The notes beneath the pieces are model-generated. The model searched no databases and was not told the origin of the DNA. It saw only the letters and a program-made list of their open reading frames with translations. Both the position numbers and the translations under genes were made by a program. 64,000 nt of DNA from positions 1 to 64,000 of the forward strand of contig ASZN01000006.1 of assembly GCA_000406005.1 (NCBI GenBank), read 5' to 3'. Shown one piece after another: positions 26,667 through 34,550 of the stretch. The stretch is from Candidatus Poribacteria bacterium WGA-3G. Its GTDB lineage: Bacteria > Poribacteria > WGA-4E > WGA-3G. Within the stretch, counting starts at the first letter, position 1. Each line of letters begins with the position of its first letter.

Positions 26667-26749
26667 CCTATGCTACATAAGAGACACAAGAGAAGACACA
26701 CAGGCTAACAGCCTATGCTACATAAGAGACACAAGAGAAGACACACAGG
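26667..26749. repeat. two 38-base direct repeats with AGGCTAACAGCCT junction
   Basis: A 38-base unit starting CCTATGCTACATAAGAGAC occurs identically at 26667-26704 and 26712-26749, separated by CTAACAG. The junction forms an AGGCT-aac-AGCCT hairpin. Partial copies of the ACACAGGAGACCAA end occur at 26646-26660 and 26742-26757. The CACAGGCTAACAGCCTATGC core recurs inside the element at 27863-28064. The interval 26590-26851 holds no gene. Confidence 0.75.
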
Positions 26750-26851
26750 AGACCAAACCGTAGGCAGTACAAGCACTTCACTAACGAAGTACGAGGATCG
26801 GGAATTTAGATAGCACAATCATGATTACGAACCACACGGACTGCTTATGCC

Positions 26852-27718
26852 CTATTGTAGAGCGCGCAAGCTTTTTTCAATCCTGTTTTTGAGGTTGACT
26901 TTGTCCTGCTGTGTTGCGAGTCTTAATGCTGTACGTAAGTCCTGCTCAGCCTCATGGGTCAAACCGAGTTTATACTTAGCGATTCCCCGATTGAAGTAGG
27001 CATTCACATCATTAGGGAAAAGATAAATAGTCATATCATATTTCCTAATGTCATCAGGATATTGCCCTTTTTCTTCCTCAGAGAGACTTTGATTGTTGTA
27101 ATGATGCACATCTTTCTTAGCGTTTCTTCGATTGTTGTAACTATAATGGTTATTAGGAGTAATAATAAGCCAGTGATATATTGTCCCATCGGCGCGCGTA
27201 TACAACATCATACGTCCAGTTGTGGTTACTGTCTCCTTTCGGTATTTAGTCCTTGTTTGCATTTCCAATAGTCTGTCACTAAAACTTTTTTCTGGATATG
27301 TCGTTTTTGTTTCTGACTCATACTCCAACCTATTGAATAAAGGGTTCCAACGCATCTCACCGCTTGTTATTGTTTTTTTACAAATCGGGGTCTCCTGTTT
27401 CGGAGGATTAATAGTATAAGGTTGTCGAACGGTTTTTTGATGGTGTTGCACCCAAATATAAATTTGTCCACCTGCCTGATCATCTGTAATTTGAGTTGCA
27501 GGCCCCATCCGTCGAATTACGCCTGAAATATGGTGTCCTATCCATAAATTAAACGTCTGTTCTAAGGAACTTATTGCCTTATCTTTCTTGGTTTCCTTTT
27601 GGTGCCACGCTGCGTTGAGTATACGTTCTCGTATAGACATTCCACGGGAGGCTGTACATCCTAATAAAACGGTTAGCAGAATACATATCCAGAATACAAA
27701 AATACTAAGTTTTTTCAT
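26852..27718 (-). CDS. lipoprotein with C-terminal TPR
   Basis: 288 residues. The signal peptide ends in a lipobox (LTVLLGC, Cys about 21), so it should be lipid-anchored. The middle holds an SmpA/BamE-like looking stretch (GHHISGVIRRMGPATQITDDQAGG, IYIWVQH), a pattern also seen in other small lipoproteins that track outer-membrane assembly. The C-terminus (YDMTIYLFPNDVNAYFNRGIAKYKLGLTHEAEQDL) is one or two TPR units. The family is not firmly recognised. GGAGTTG precedes the ATG. Confidence 0.75.
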   Translation of the reverse strand: MKKLSIFVFWICILLTVLLGCTASRGMSIRERILNAAWHQKETKKDKAISSLEQTFNLWIGHHISGVIRRMGPATQITDDQAGGQIYIWVQHHQKTVRQPYTINPPKQETPICKKTITSGEMRWNPLFNRLEYESETKTTYPEKSFSDRLLEMQTRTKYRKETVTTTGRMMLYTRADGTIYHWLIITPNNHYSYNNRRNAKKDVHHYNNQSLSEEEKGQYPDDIRKYDMTIYLFPNDVNAYFNRGIAKYKLGLTHEAEQDLRTALRLATQQDKVNLKNRIEKSLRALQ

Positions 27719-27862
27719 TTTCTCAACTCCTATATCTTGCTAATGTGTATTCCTACATTTTTCCCAATTCTGTCCACATTAGTGATGTTTTAACACAAAT
27801 ATTGCTATTTCACCAGAAATTAACACAACATTCCGATGTTTTTCCGGTTTTTCTTTAAAATA

Positions 27863-28064
27863 TTACTATAGTTTGGACAATTCGTATCACATTTCGGTTG
27901 AATTTTCAAAGATTAAGGGACTTTTCTACGAATTTCAGACATCATAGAACTTGGAGAAAATAATGGTGGTTTGCGTGCCTCGGCACAGGCTAACAGTATA
28001 TCCTACGACTACGATGCCACAGGCTAACAGCCTATGCTACGGAAAATTGTCCAAACTTTAGTAA
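27863..28064. mobile_element. MITE-like element with 20-base terminal inverted repeats
   Basis: TTACTATAGTTTGGACAATT (27863-27882) matches the reverse complement of 28045-28064 at 19 of 20 positions. The 202-base element has no gene. Its interior carries two copies of a CACAGGCTAACAG motif, a repeat also present at 26667-26749. A TA precedes the left end; the right flank is GATA, so a clean TA target duplication is not proven. The right end forms the 3' end of the DUF2283 gene, so insertion replaced that gene's natural terminus. Confidence 0.72.
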
Positions 28065-28293
28065 GATATATCGGCATTGGCAAGCAAAATCTTTTAGCGA
28101 AGTTAGCACCCAAAATCGTATCCTGAATAAAAGTACTTGCGTTGAGGATTTCAAGCCCGATAAGTTCACCGTTCTCATTAAGTTCAGCTGTAATATTAGG
28201 ACTCAACTCTAAACTGTCGCTTTCAGGTTCATCGGAAATCACGAGATGCAATATATCTTCTTCCTCAAAATAGGTCATCTTTGGTTTATTCAA
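28024..28293 (-). CDS. DUF2283-family protein with tail replaced by a repeat element
   Basis: 89 residues. The first 60 (YFEEEDILHLVISDEP, LSPNITAELNENGELIGLEILNAS) match the small DUF2283 family, often found in toxin-antitoxin neighbourhoods. The last 13 or so codons (KVWTIFRSIGC) are read from the terminal inverted repeat of the MITE-like element, and the stop lies inside it. TTG at 28293 has AGGAAAGG upstream; ATG at 28278 is an alternative. No toxin partner is obvious beside it. Confidence 0.7.
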   Translation of the reverse strand: MNKPKMTYFEEEDILHLVISDEPESDSLELSPNITAELNENGELIGLEILNASTFIQDTILGANFAKRFCLPMPIYLTKVWTIFRSIGC

Positions 28294-28364
28294 GAGTGCC
28301 CTTTCCTGTTCTAATCCTGAGGTCTACTGTAACTGCCTTAATACGACCTGAAGTACACCGTCTA

Positions 28365-29279
28365 TTATTCTACTTGATTAGCGTGTTCATCCTCTAATCT
28401 GTCTCTTTCGGGATCGTACAGGCGGTATATTCCCTGCCTTAGGCACCAATATTTCCGTTCCTCAATGGGAATATTATCAAACGCTGATTGATTGACAGTG
28501 TATATTCTTATATTATAATTCACAGCGGCAACTCTAATACCCGGATACTTTTCCAACGCGCGTCTCTTTACTGCTATTGGTGTAAACTCAACGTCTGTAT
28601 TTCCACGTGTTAATTCCTCAACTACTTCCAGTACTACCTCCCTTAGAGGTGGATAATCCAGTGGTGGGGGGGAAATGTCTTCATATCCAATCACGGTCTC
28701 CATACTAACGATCTCATCCCCAGATTCAGTCTGAAACTTTGAAACCACTATACACCTTATATCCATACTATACGTAGTTCGGAGAAACCGACAAATACGT
28801 AATAGTGAATTTTCTATCTCTCGTGCCACTATGAATAAGCGCAATTTTCTATTCAGCGAAGGAAGTTGATCGTTTACACTTATATCAAACGTGTGCCTGA
28901 AGGCTGTTTCAAAAGTTACGTCTTGGGATTCGCCACTATCTTGGAAATACTTTTGGGCAATTTCATATATTTGTTCTTTTGACAACTCATTTGCCCAAGA
29001 GGCATAGTCAAGAAGTTGCCCTATTACTCTCCTTGGTGCTTCGTCCTTTTTGAGTTCCACAACAACGAGATTTCCTTCTGCATCAACACCAAGAAGGTCA
29101 GGATAGATAATACCTTCTTCAACTGAAGCACTTGTTTGCCTTCCAATCCAGAGAATAAATTCATCTTGTATAAGAGCCCATGGGCTATTTTCAAACCAAC
29201 TCTCCAGACAACATTCAAATTCAATGTTCGTTTCTTGGGCGATGATGAGTCTATCACCTTCTAATCTAAAAATGGGCAT
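28365..29279 (-). CDS. NucS/DUF91-like endonuclease (copy 2)
   Basis: 304 residues, paralogue of 25059-26006. Shared features: MPIFRLE start, ETNIEFE, LWIGRQTSAS, DLLGVDAEGNLVVVELKKDEAPRRVIGQLLDYA (nuclease core) and IVSMETVIG before the C-terminal domain. The C-terminal winged-helix-like part has diverged more (EFTPIAVKRRALEKYPG, ending YWCLRQGIYRLYDPE). The nuclease residues are intact in both copies, so both may be active with different partner or DNA preference. It sits 16 bases after Uma2 copy 2. Confidence 0.82.
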   Translation of the reverse strand: MPIFRLEGDRLIIAQETNIEFECCLESWFENSPWALIQDEFILWIGRQTSASVEEGIIYPDLLGVDAEGNLVVVELKKDEAPRRVIGQLLDYASWANELSKEQIYEIAQKYFQDSGESQDVTFETAFRHTFDISVNDQLPSLNRKLRLFIVAREIENSLLRICRFLRTTYSMDIRCIVVSKFQTESGDEIVSMETVIGYEDISPPPLDYPPLREVVLEVVEELTRGNTDVEFTPIAVKRRALEKYPGIRVAAVNYNIRIYTVNQSAFDNIPIEERKYWCLRQGIYRLYDPERDRLEDEHANQVE

Positions 29280-29295
29280 TGTCTCACCTTAAAAT

Positions 29296-29862
29296 CTATT
29301 CAAAAAGTTGCGCGACTGGACATGCAAATCCCGGCACGACATCCTCACCTGTCAATGTGTCCTCATAGTTCAGCACAGTGAAGTCGGTCTCAGATCGGAA
29401 AACCATCACCGATTTCGCGACGGGTTCAATCACCCAGACAAGGCGCGTCCCTGACCTCAAATAGGCTAATGCTTTTTCGGTAACATCATAGTGTTTATCT
29501 GATGGGGAGACAACCTCAACTGCCAAATCTGGAGGGATAGGTGAACCCTTCTCTCTATTTTCGGGTAATCGGTCTGTTGAAACAAATGCAATATCTGGCT
29601 TTACCGCCCGGTCATCCAATTGAAAAGTCGTTTCAGCAATATATAATTCTCCTAACCGATTCTCCTCAACGTGCAGACCTAAGCGTATATGAAGTTTACT
29701 ACTGATTTGACCATGTATCATCGTCGCTGGCGACATCGGGACTAATTCTCCTTTTACATATTCATAACCCTCTAAATCGTTTTCAAGAAATTCTTCCAGC
29801 GTCATCGTATTAGGTGCTGGTATTTCTTGAATAGATTCAGGGATGGTCTGCGAGCTACGCAT
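29296..29862 (-). CDS. Uma2-family (DUF820) putative endonuclease (copy 2)
   Basis: 188 residues, the same length as copy 1. Catalytic pattern: AVKPDIAFVS, PPDLAVEVVSPSDK and YLRSGTRLVWVIEP. The C-terminal FACPVAQLFE is identical in both. At DNA level the C-terminal region differs from copy 1 only at scattered bases, whereas the centre (HVEENRLGELYIAETTFQLDD) is more divergent. It is the first gene of the second Uma2 + NucS-like unit and lies downstream of the ABC permease genes. Confidence 0.92.
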   Translation of the reverse strand: MRSSQTIPESIQEIPAPNTMTLEEFLENDLEGYEYVKGELVPMSPATMIHGQISSKLHIRLGLHVEENRLGELYIAETTFQLDDRAVKPDIAFVSTDRLPENREKGSPIPPDLAVEVVSPSDKHYDVTEKALAYLRSGTRLVWVIEPVAKSVMVFRSETDFTVLNYEDTLTGEDVVPGFACPVAQLFE

Positions 29863-29916
29863 GGGTTTCTCCTCTCAATTTGGTATTAGGCATTGCTTTT
29901 ACAGTCATCTGACAAG

Positions 29917-31155
29917 TTATGTATGCCGAATCGCATCAATAGGTGCCATCTTAGCGGCTTGGCTGGCGGGATAGAAACCGAAAAAAATGCCGACAACTGC
30001 ACCCGCACCAACAGCAATTAGTACGGCTTCTGGGGTAATCACAGCGGGCCACGACAATTCGTCAAGGAATTTGCCGACTATCCACGCGAAACCTTTCCCA
30101 ACGATAGCACCTAACATGATACCGAGCAGACTTCCGATCAGACATAATAGCACCGATTCTGTTAGAAATTGGATACGGATGTCGAGGCTTTTGGCACCGA
30201 CGGCTTTCCGCAGTCCGATCTCCGGTATCCGTTCCGTCACCGAGACGAGCATGATATTGAGAATTCCAATACCCGCGACAATCAAAGAGATAGACGCGAT
30301 GACGACCAAAACTGACTCTATGATAAAGATCATCCTTTTTCCGCTTTCGATCCCCTTCTTTGCGTTCCATGTTCGGAAAAAGGTGTCATCGCCACCGTGG
30401 TTGCGTGAAATAACGGTTTTTACCTCTTTGAGTGCTTGCTCAACGACATCGATGCTTTTGGCGCGTGCCATAATAGCACCGACGCGATTCCGTCCACCAA
30501 AACGGGTTTGTGCAGTCGTGATGGGGATAAAGATCATATTGTCATCACTTCTGCCGCGCTCCAATCCATCGCCACGGCTCTCCATGATACCGATAACGGT
30601 AAAACGTCTGTTGTTGATCCCGACTTCCTTGCCAATTGGGTCCTGCCCTTTAAATTGCTCTTTCCAGACTTTGGCACCGATAACGCAGACCTTATTCCAG
30701 AAATCCATATCGGTATCGGCGAGGAACCTGCCGTATTCCGTTTTCCATCTGCGGACGGCTTGATATTCGTTTGTTGTTGCGCGGAGATAGGTCTCTTGGT
30801 GCCGTCCCTCAACTTTAAAGTTAATCGGATGACTTCTTTCAACGGTGGCGACTTCAACAGATGGACAATCCGCCAGAATGTTGTGAAGGTCTTGCATCTC
30901 CAAATAGTGTGGGCTGGTGTTGCGCTGCCAACGGTTGTTTTTCCGGATATACCCGGGGCGGTAAACGCCGAACATACTGGGACCGCCGATATTCTCGAAT
31001 TCCGACATCATGAGTTTCTCGGCGCCCGCCCCAAAAGACATCATGGCGATGACCCCTGCGATCCCGATCGTAATACCTAAGAGGGTGAGAATTGTACGGA
31101 GTTTACTCCCGCGAAGCACGGAAAACGCTGAGATTAGATTCTCCAGTATATGCAT
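29917..31155 (-). CDS. MacB/FtsX-type ABC transporter permease (copy 2)
   Basis: 412 residues. N-terminal transmembrane helix (LRTILTLLGITIGIAGVIAMM), a large periplasmic MacB-type core domain (about 45-270), then three helices (about 280-405) with the FtsX signature RIPEIGLRKAVGAK and a terminal PASQAAKMAPIDAIRHT. It forms the membrane part of lipoprotein-, peptide- or drug-exporting pumps. It follows its paralogue by 11 bases. No ATPase or membrane-fusion subunit is encoded nearby, so these must be elsewhere or upstream of the window. Confidence 0.9.
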   Translation of the reverse strand: MHILENLISAFSVLRGSKLRTILTLLGITIGIAGVIAMMSFGAGAEKLMMSEFENIGGPSMFGVYRPGYIRKNNRWQRNTSPHYLEMQDLHNILADCPSVEVATVERSHPINFKVEGRHQETYLRATTNEYQAVRRWKTEYGRFLADTDMDFWNKVCVIGAKVWKEQFKGQDPIGKEVGINNRRFTVIGIMESRGDGLERGRSDDNMIFIPITTAQTRFGGRNRVGAIMARAKSIDVVEQALKEVKTVISRNHGGDDTFFRTWNAKKGIESGKRMIFIIESVLVVIASISLIVAGIGILNIMLVSVTERIPEIGLRKAVGAKSLDIRIQFLTESVLLCLIGSLLGIMLGAIVGKGFAWIVGKFLDELSWPAVITPEAVLIAVGAGAVVGIFFGFYPASQAAKMAPIDAIRHT

Positions 31156-31166
31156 ATTCGGTTTCC

Positions 31167-32420
31167 TTATGTATGTCGGATGGCATCAATTGGACTCATT
31201 TTTGCGGCTTGGCTGGCGGGATAGTAACCGAAGAAGATGCCGACGGCTGCACCCGCCCCGACAGCAATGGATACGGCTTTGAGTGTCATCACGGAGGGCC
31301 ATGCGAAATCTTGTAAAAAGAATTTGGCAACCGCCCAGGCGAACCCCTTCCCGACGATCGCACCGAGAACGATTCCGAGCAGGCTGCCCATCAGACATAG
31401 CAGCACCGATTCGGTCAAGAATTGTATTCTGATATTAAAAGCCTTTGCTCCGACGGCTTTCCGCAATCCGATCTCCGGTATCCGTTCTGTCACCGAGACG
31501 AGCATGATATTAAGGATACCGATGCCAGCGACAATTAGGGAGACAGATGCGATGACGACCAACACCGTCTCTATGATAAAAATCATTCTCTTGGCGTTTT
31601 CGATTCCCTGCTTGGCAGACCATGTTCGGAAAAAGGTATCATCGCCACCGTGATTGCGCATGATAATCGTCTTTACTTCTTTAAGTGCCTGATCTACGTG
31701 GAGCGGACTTTTGGCGCGTACCATGATATGACCAACGTGGTCGTGTCCCCAAAACCGTTTTTGCGCGGTCGTGATAGGGATAAAAAGCATATTGTCATCG
31801 CTTTTCCCTCTCTCTAAACCGTCTCCTCGACTCTCCATGATTCCGATAACAGTAAACCGTTTGTTGTTCCCAAAATTATTGATGACGACTTCTTTGCCGA
31901 TCGGGTCTTCACCTTTAAACTGCTCTTTCCATATCTTTGAACCGATGACACAGACTTTTGTCCACATATCCATATCGGTATCGGCGAGGAATCTGCCGTA
32001 TTCTGTGCGCCATTCTCGGACGGCTTGGTATTCATTTGTCGTTGCGCGGAGATAGGTCGGTTGGAATTTGCCGTTCACACCGAGGTTGATGTAGTAGCTG
32101 CCTTCGACAGTTGCGACTTCAACGGAGGGGCATTCCGCCAGAACATCACGGAGGTCTTTCATCTCTAAGTGGTGTGGACTGGTGTTCCGCTGCCAACGTC
32201 CGTTCTTACGGATGTGCCCTGGACGGTAAACACCGAACATACTGGGACCACCGATTTTGTCAATCTCTGCCATCAAGAGTTTTTCAGCACCGGCACCGAA
32301 AGACATCATCGCAATAACACCCGCGATCCCGATCGTAATACCTAAGAGCGTAAGAATTGTACGGAGTTTACTCGCACGAAGGACAGAAAATGCTGAGATT
32401 AGATTTTCAAGGAGTTTCAT
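31167..32420 (-). CDS. MacB/FtsX-type ABC transporter permease (copy 1)
   Basis: 417 residues, tandem paralogue of 29917-31155 with the same helix and motif layout (FSVLRASKLRTILTLLG; RIPEIGLRKAVGAKAF; SQAAKMSPIDAIRHT). Relative to its partner it has a five-residue insertion near VVINNFGNNKRF and a changed membrane segment (FLQDFAWPSVMTLKAV). Tandem permeases of this class can act as heterodimers. A divergent promoter region lies upstream (32421-32638). Confidence 0.9.
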   Translation of the reverse strand: MKLLENLISAFSVLRASKLRTILTLLGITIGIAGVIAMMSFGAGAEKLLMAEIDKIGGPSMFGVYRPGHIRKNGRWQRNTSPHHLEMKDLRDVLAECPSVEVATVEGSYYINLGVNGKFQPTYLRATTNEYQAVREWRTEYGRFLADTDMDMWTKVCVIGSKIWKEQFKGEDPIGKEVVINNFGNNKRFTVIGIMESRGDGLERGKSDDNMLFIPITTAQKRFWGHDHVGHIMVRAKSPLHVDQALKEVKTIIMRNHGGDDTFFRTWSAKQGIENAKRMIFIIETVLVVIASVSLIVAGIGILNIMLVSVTERIPEIGLRKAVGAKAFNIRIQFLTESVLLCLMGSLLGIVLGAIVGKGFAWAVAKFFLQDFAWPSVMTLKAVSIAVGAGAAVGIFFGYYPASQAAKMSPIDAIRHT

Positions 32421-32583
32421 GCTGAATCCTTTGGGTGTAGTTTGGTGGTGCGCAAAACCTGTTCAAGACTTGTATACGGACGCATGCAACAAAACTTTTG
32501 ATTGCACGAATTCTTAGGGTGTGCTAAACTTTTTAATGCAAAGAGAGACATATTGATCTATACACTTCCGCAATAACGTTAAA

Positions 32584-32613
32584 AGTATAACACAAAATAT
32601 TTAACAGTTGCAA
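32584..32613 (-). promoter_or_regulatory. candidate promoter for the permease pair
   Basis: On the minus strand TTGCAA (32613-32608), an 18-base spacer and TATACT (32589-32584), about 160 bases upstream of the first permease start. The 218-base divergent region also carries the AGGAG of the plus-strand gene at about 32625. Confidence 0.45.
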
Positions 32614-32638
32614 ATTTTTTGGATAGGAGCTGAGAGTT

Positions 32639-34441
32639 GTGCAGACGGATCCTCTTTACACACGGAACGTACTATCGTGGCATAGAACGCAAACGTCAAC
32701 GGCACATCAAGCGGAATTAAGACGGCTACGGCGTGTATGGATCACGTTGCCATCTGATTTATTGCAAACCCGCTATCAGTTGAATGCGTTAGATTTGTCC
32801 TTCGGTGATACGGAAAAGGTGGAAACGATCCAAAGCGTACTCCGACAATCTCTTCAATCAATTGCAACAGAATACAACCAACACTACTTAATTGCGGAAC
32901 CGCACGCCGATGCCCCGTGCTATAACATCAGCGACTATATCCAGAAATGCGTGGCAGGGGAGCTAACAATTGCGGAACGGCTTCGCGGACGGACAGTAAT
33001 TAATCTCTATCAAACGGAAACGGCAGCGGACGATCTTTTTAGCCGTGCTGGGGTTTCCAAGTTTATAGCGCGTGTGCTCATAGATTATTTGAGCACTTAC
33101 GGTAAACAGCACCTTGCCGGTTTCACCTGTGAACTGCCGAAGTTTTTGTCTTTAGCGAGTGTTTTAGGGGCTGGAACGTCATCGGTGCCGTGGGTTTCTA
33201 TGCCACTCAAAGCAGCGGAAGAATCGTTTTCAACGTATCTGCCGTTGGTGTTCTATGAAACTTATAACTCCGCGGCGGTCAGGAACACGTTTTGGAAAGC
33301 GTTAACCAACCGATTTGCAACCCACTTTCTTCGCGGTGTGCACGATTTTTGTCAACAGGAGGGACTTCAATTTGCTTTGAGTCTACCGGGAAGCGCTAAG
33401 GCACTGGAATTCGAGTTAGGAACCTTGCAGGCGGAAGTAGATTTGCCTATCCTACACGTCTCTGAAATTGATACACCAAAACGGTTCGTCGTCGCGAAAT
33501 GGGTCTGTAGCGATACGCAGATTGCAAGCATTGATCGGAGAAAGAACAACGATATTTTGATGTCGCGATACTTTGAAGATGCGAGTTTCGGTTTCAACGC
33601 ATGGATGAACCGGGACAGTGTCTTTAATGGTATCACGGAACAGTTGTCAATCGGCTATCCGAAAAGGTCGCTTTTGGTTGTAGCACCGACGCAGAGCCTC
33701 TGGACGAAACCTGATGAGAAATCGTGGAACGCTGTGACGAAAGCGTGGGGTTGGTTGTGTCAGAGTTTATGGGAATTAGGGTACGACTTCAGGATTGTTT
33801 CGGAGCAAGAGCTTGCTTCAGCGGAGGTTATAAGTGCTGCGTCTGCGGAAAAACTCGGTATCCCGCGCGGGGGTCTCTCTTTTCCTAACTGCAGGTCAAA
33901 TGCGACAACGAGCTACGGCGTTATCTTGATTCCGAGTTGTATATCGCTTCAAAAAGAGACTGTCCAGTGTCTGAAGGCATTTACGAAAGCAAAAGGGAGA
34001 TTGATTCTCGACGAACCCGTCCCTTATCTTCTAAATGGGAGCATTGGACTTGAACCGTATCCGCTTGAGCATCTCATCTTCGGACAGCGTGTAACCATCC
34101 TCCGGGGTCTGTCTGACGAGAAGATCGTGAAACTTGCAAAATGTCTCCGAAAATGGGTCACTCGTAGCGTAGCGGTATTTGTGAAACCGGACAATACAGA
34201 GACGGACACCGTTCAAGTGCTTCACAGGGAATCGGAAGCATCCGAAATTTTCTATCTATTTAACACAAGCAGTGAACCGATTGATACTTTGATTGAGATG
34301 CGTCGGGATGCGTCGCGTGTGTCGGAGTGGGATCTGTTAAAAGCGGCGAGGGCGAACGTTGAATTTTGGCACGCCGATGGGAAGACGTATCTAAATTGTC
34401 CGTTTACACCCAAACAGGGACGACTCTTTGTTGTTTCCTAA
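32639..34441 (+). CDS. large protein resembling glycoside hydrolases of the GH106/GH2-like TIM-barrel type
   Basis: 600 residues. The central part (PLVFYETYNSAAVRNTFWKALTNRFATHFLRGVHDFCQQEGL) resembles the barrel region of GH106-like rhamnosidase proteins. The segment SYGVILIPSCISLQKETVQCLKAFTKAKGRLI resembles the flavodoxin-like domain that follows the barrel in such enzymes. I cannot identify catalytic residues with certainty. No signal peptide. GTG start with AGGAG 9 bases before. It is followed at a short distance by a ThDP enzyme. Assignment is tentative. Confidence 0.55.
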   Translation: MQTDPLYTRNVLSWHRTQTSTAHQAELRRLRRVWITLPSDLLQTRYQLNALDLSFGDTEKVETIQSVLRQSLQSIATEYNQHYLIAEPHADAPCYNISDYIQKCVAGELTIAERLRGRTVINLYQTETAADDLFSRAGVSKFIARVLIDYLSTYGKQHLAGFTCELPKFLSLASVLGAGTSSVPWVSMPLKAAEESFSTYLPLVFYETYNSAAVRNTFWKALTNRFATHFLRGVHDFCQQEGLQFALSLPGSAKALEFELGTLQAEVDLPILHVSEIDTPKRFVVAKWVCSDTQIASIDRRKNNDILMSRYFEDASFGFNAWMNRDSVFNGITEQLSIGYPKRSLLVVAPTQSLWTKPDEKSWNAVTKAWGWLCQSLWELGYDFRIVSEQELASAEVISAASAEKLGIPRGGLSFPNCRSNATTSYGVILIPSCISLQKETVQCLKAFTKAKGRLILDEPVPYLLNGSIGLEPYPLEHLIFGQRVTILRGLSDEKIVKLAKCLRKWVTRSVAVFVKPDNTETDTVQVLHRESEASEIFYLFNTSSEPIDTLIEMRRDASRVSEWDLLKAARANVEFWHADGKTYLNCPFTPKQGRLFVVS

Positions 34442-34472
34442 AAAAACATTAAGGCTGACGCAACCGTCGTTC

Positions 34473-34495
34473 AGGCGGGGTTTGGAACCTCGTCT
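34473..34495. repeat. decayed AGGCGGGGTTT palindromic repeat
   Basis: AGGCGGGGTTTGGAACCTCGTCT matches the arms of the palindromes at 37391 and 55361 but with several mismatches on the right arm. The 109-base gap 34442-34550 otherwise contains the AAAGGAG of the next gene. Confidence 0.45.
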
Positions 34496-34550
34496 GCAGT
34501 GGGTAAAAAATGCGTCCGTCCTAAAACGGTATGAACTGAAAGGAGCAGAT

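Noticed and set aside
26667..26749. CRISPR array from the 38-base repeats
   Set aside because: Only two units, spacer of 7 bases, and no cas genes in the window.
29987..30763. Long plus-strand frame (258 codons) opposite the permease gene
   Set aside because: It is antisense to the clear MacB-type permease, low in plausible protein features, and has no ribosome site.
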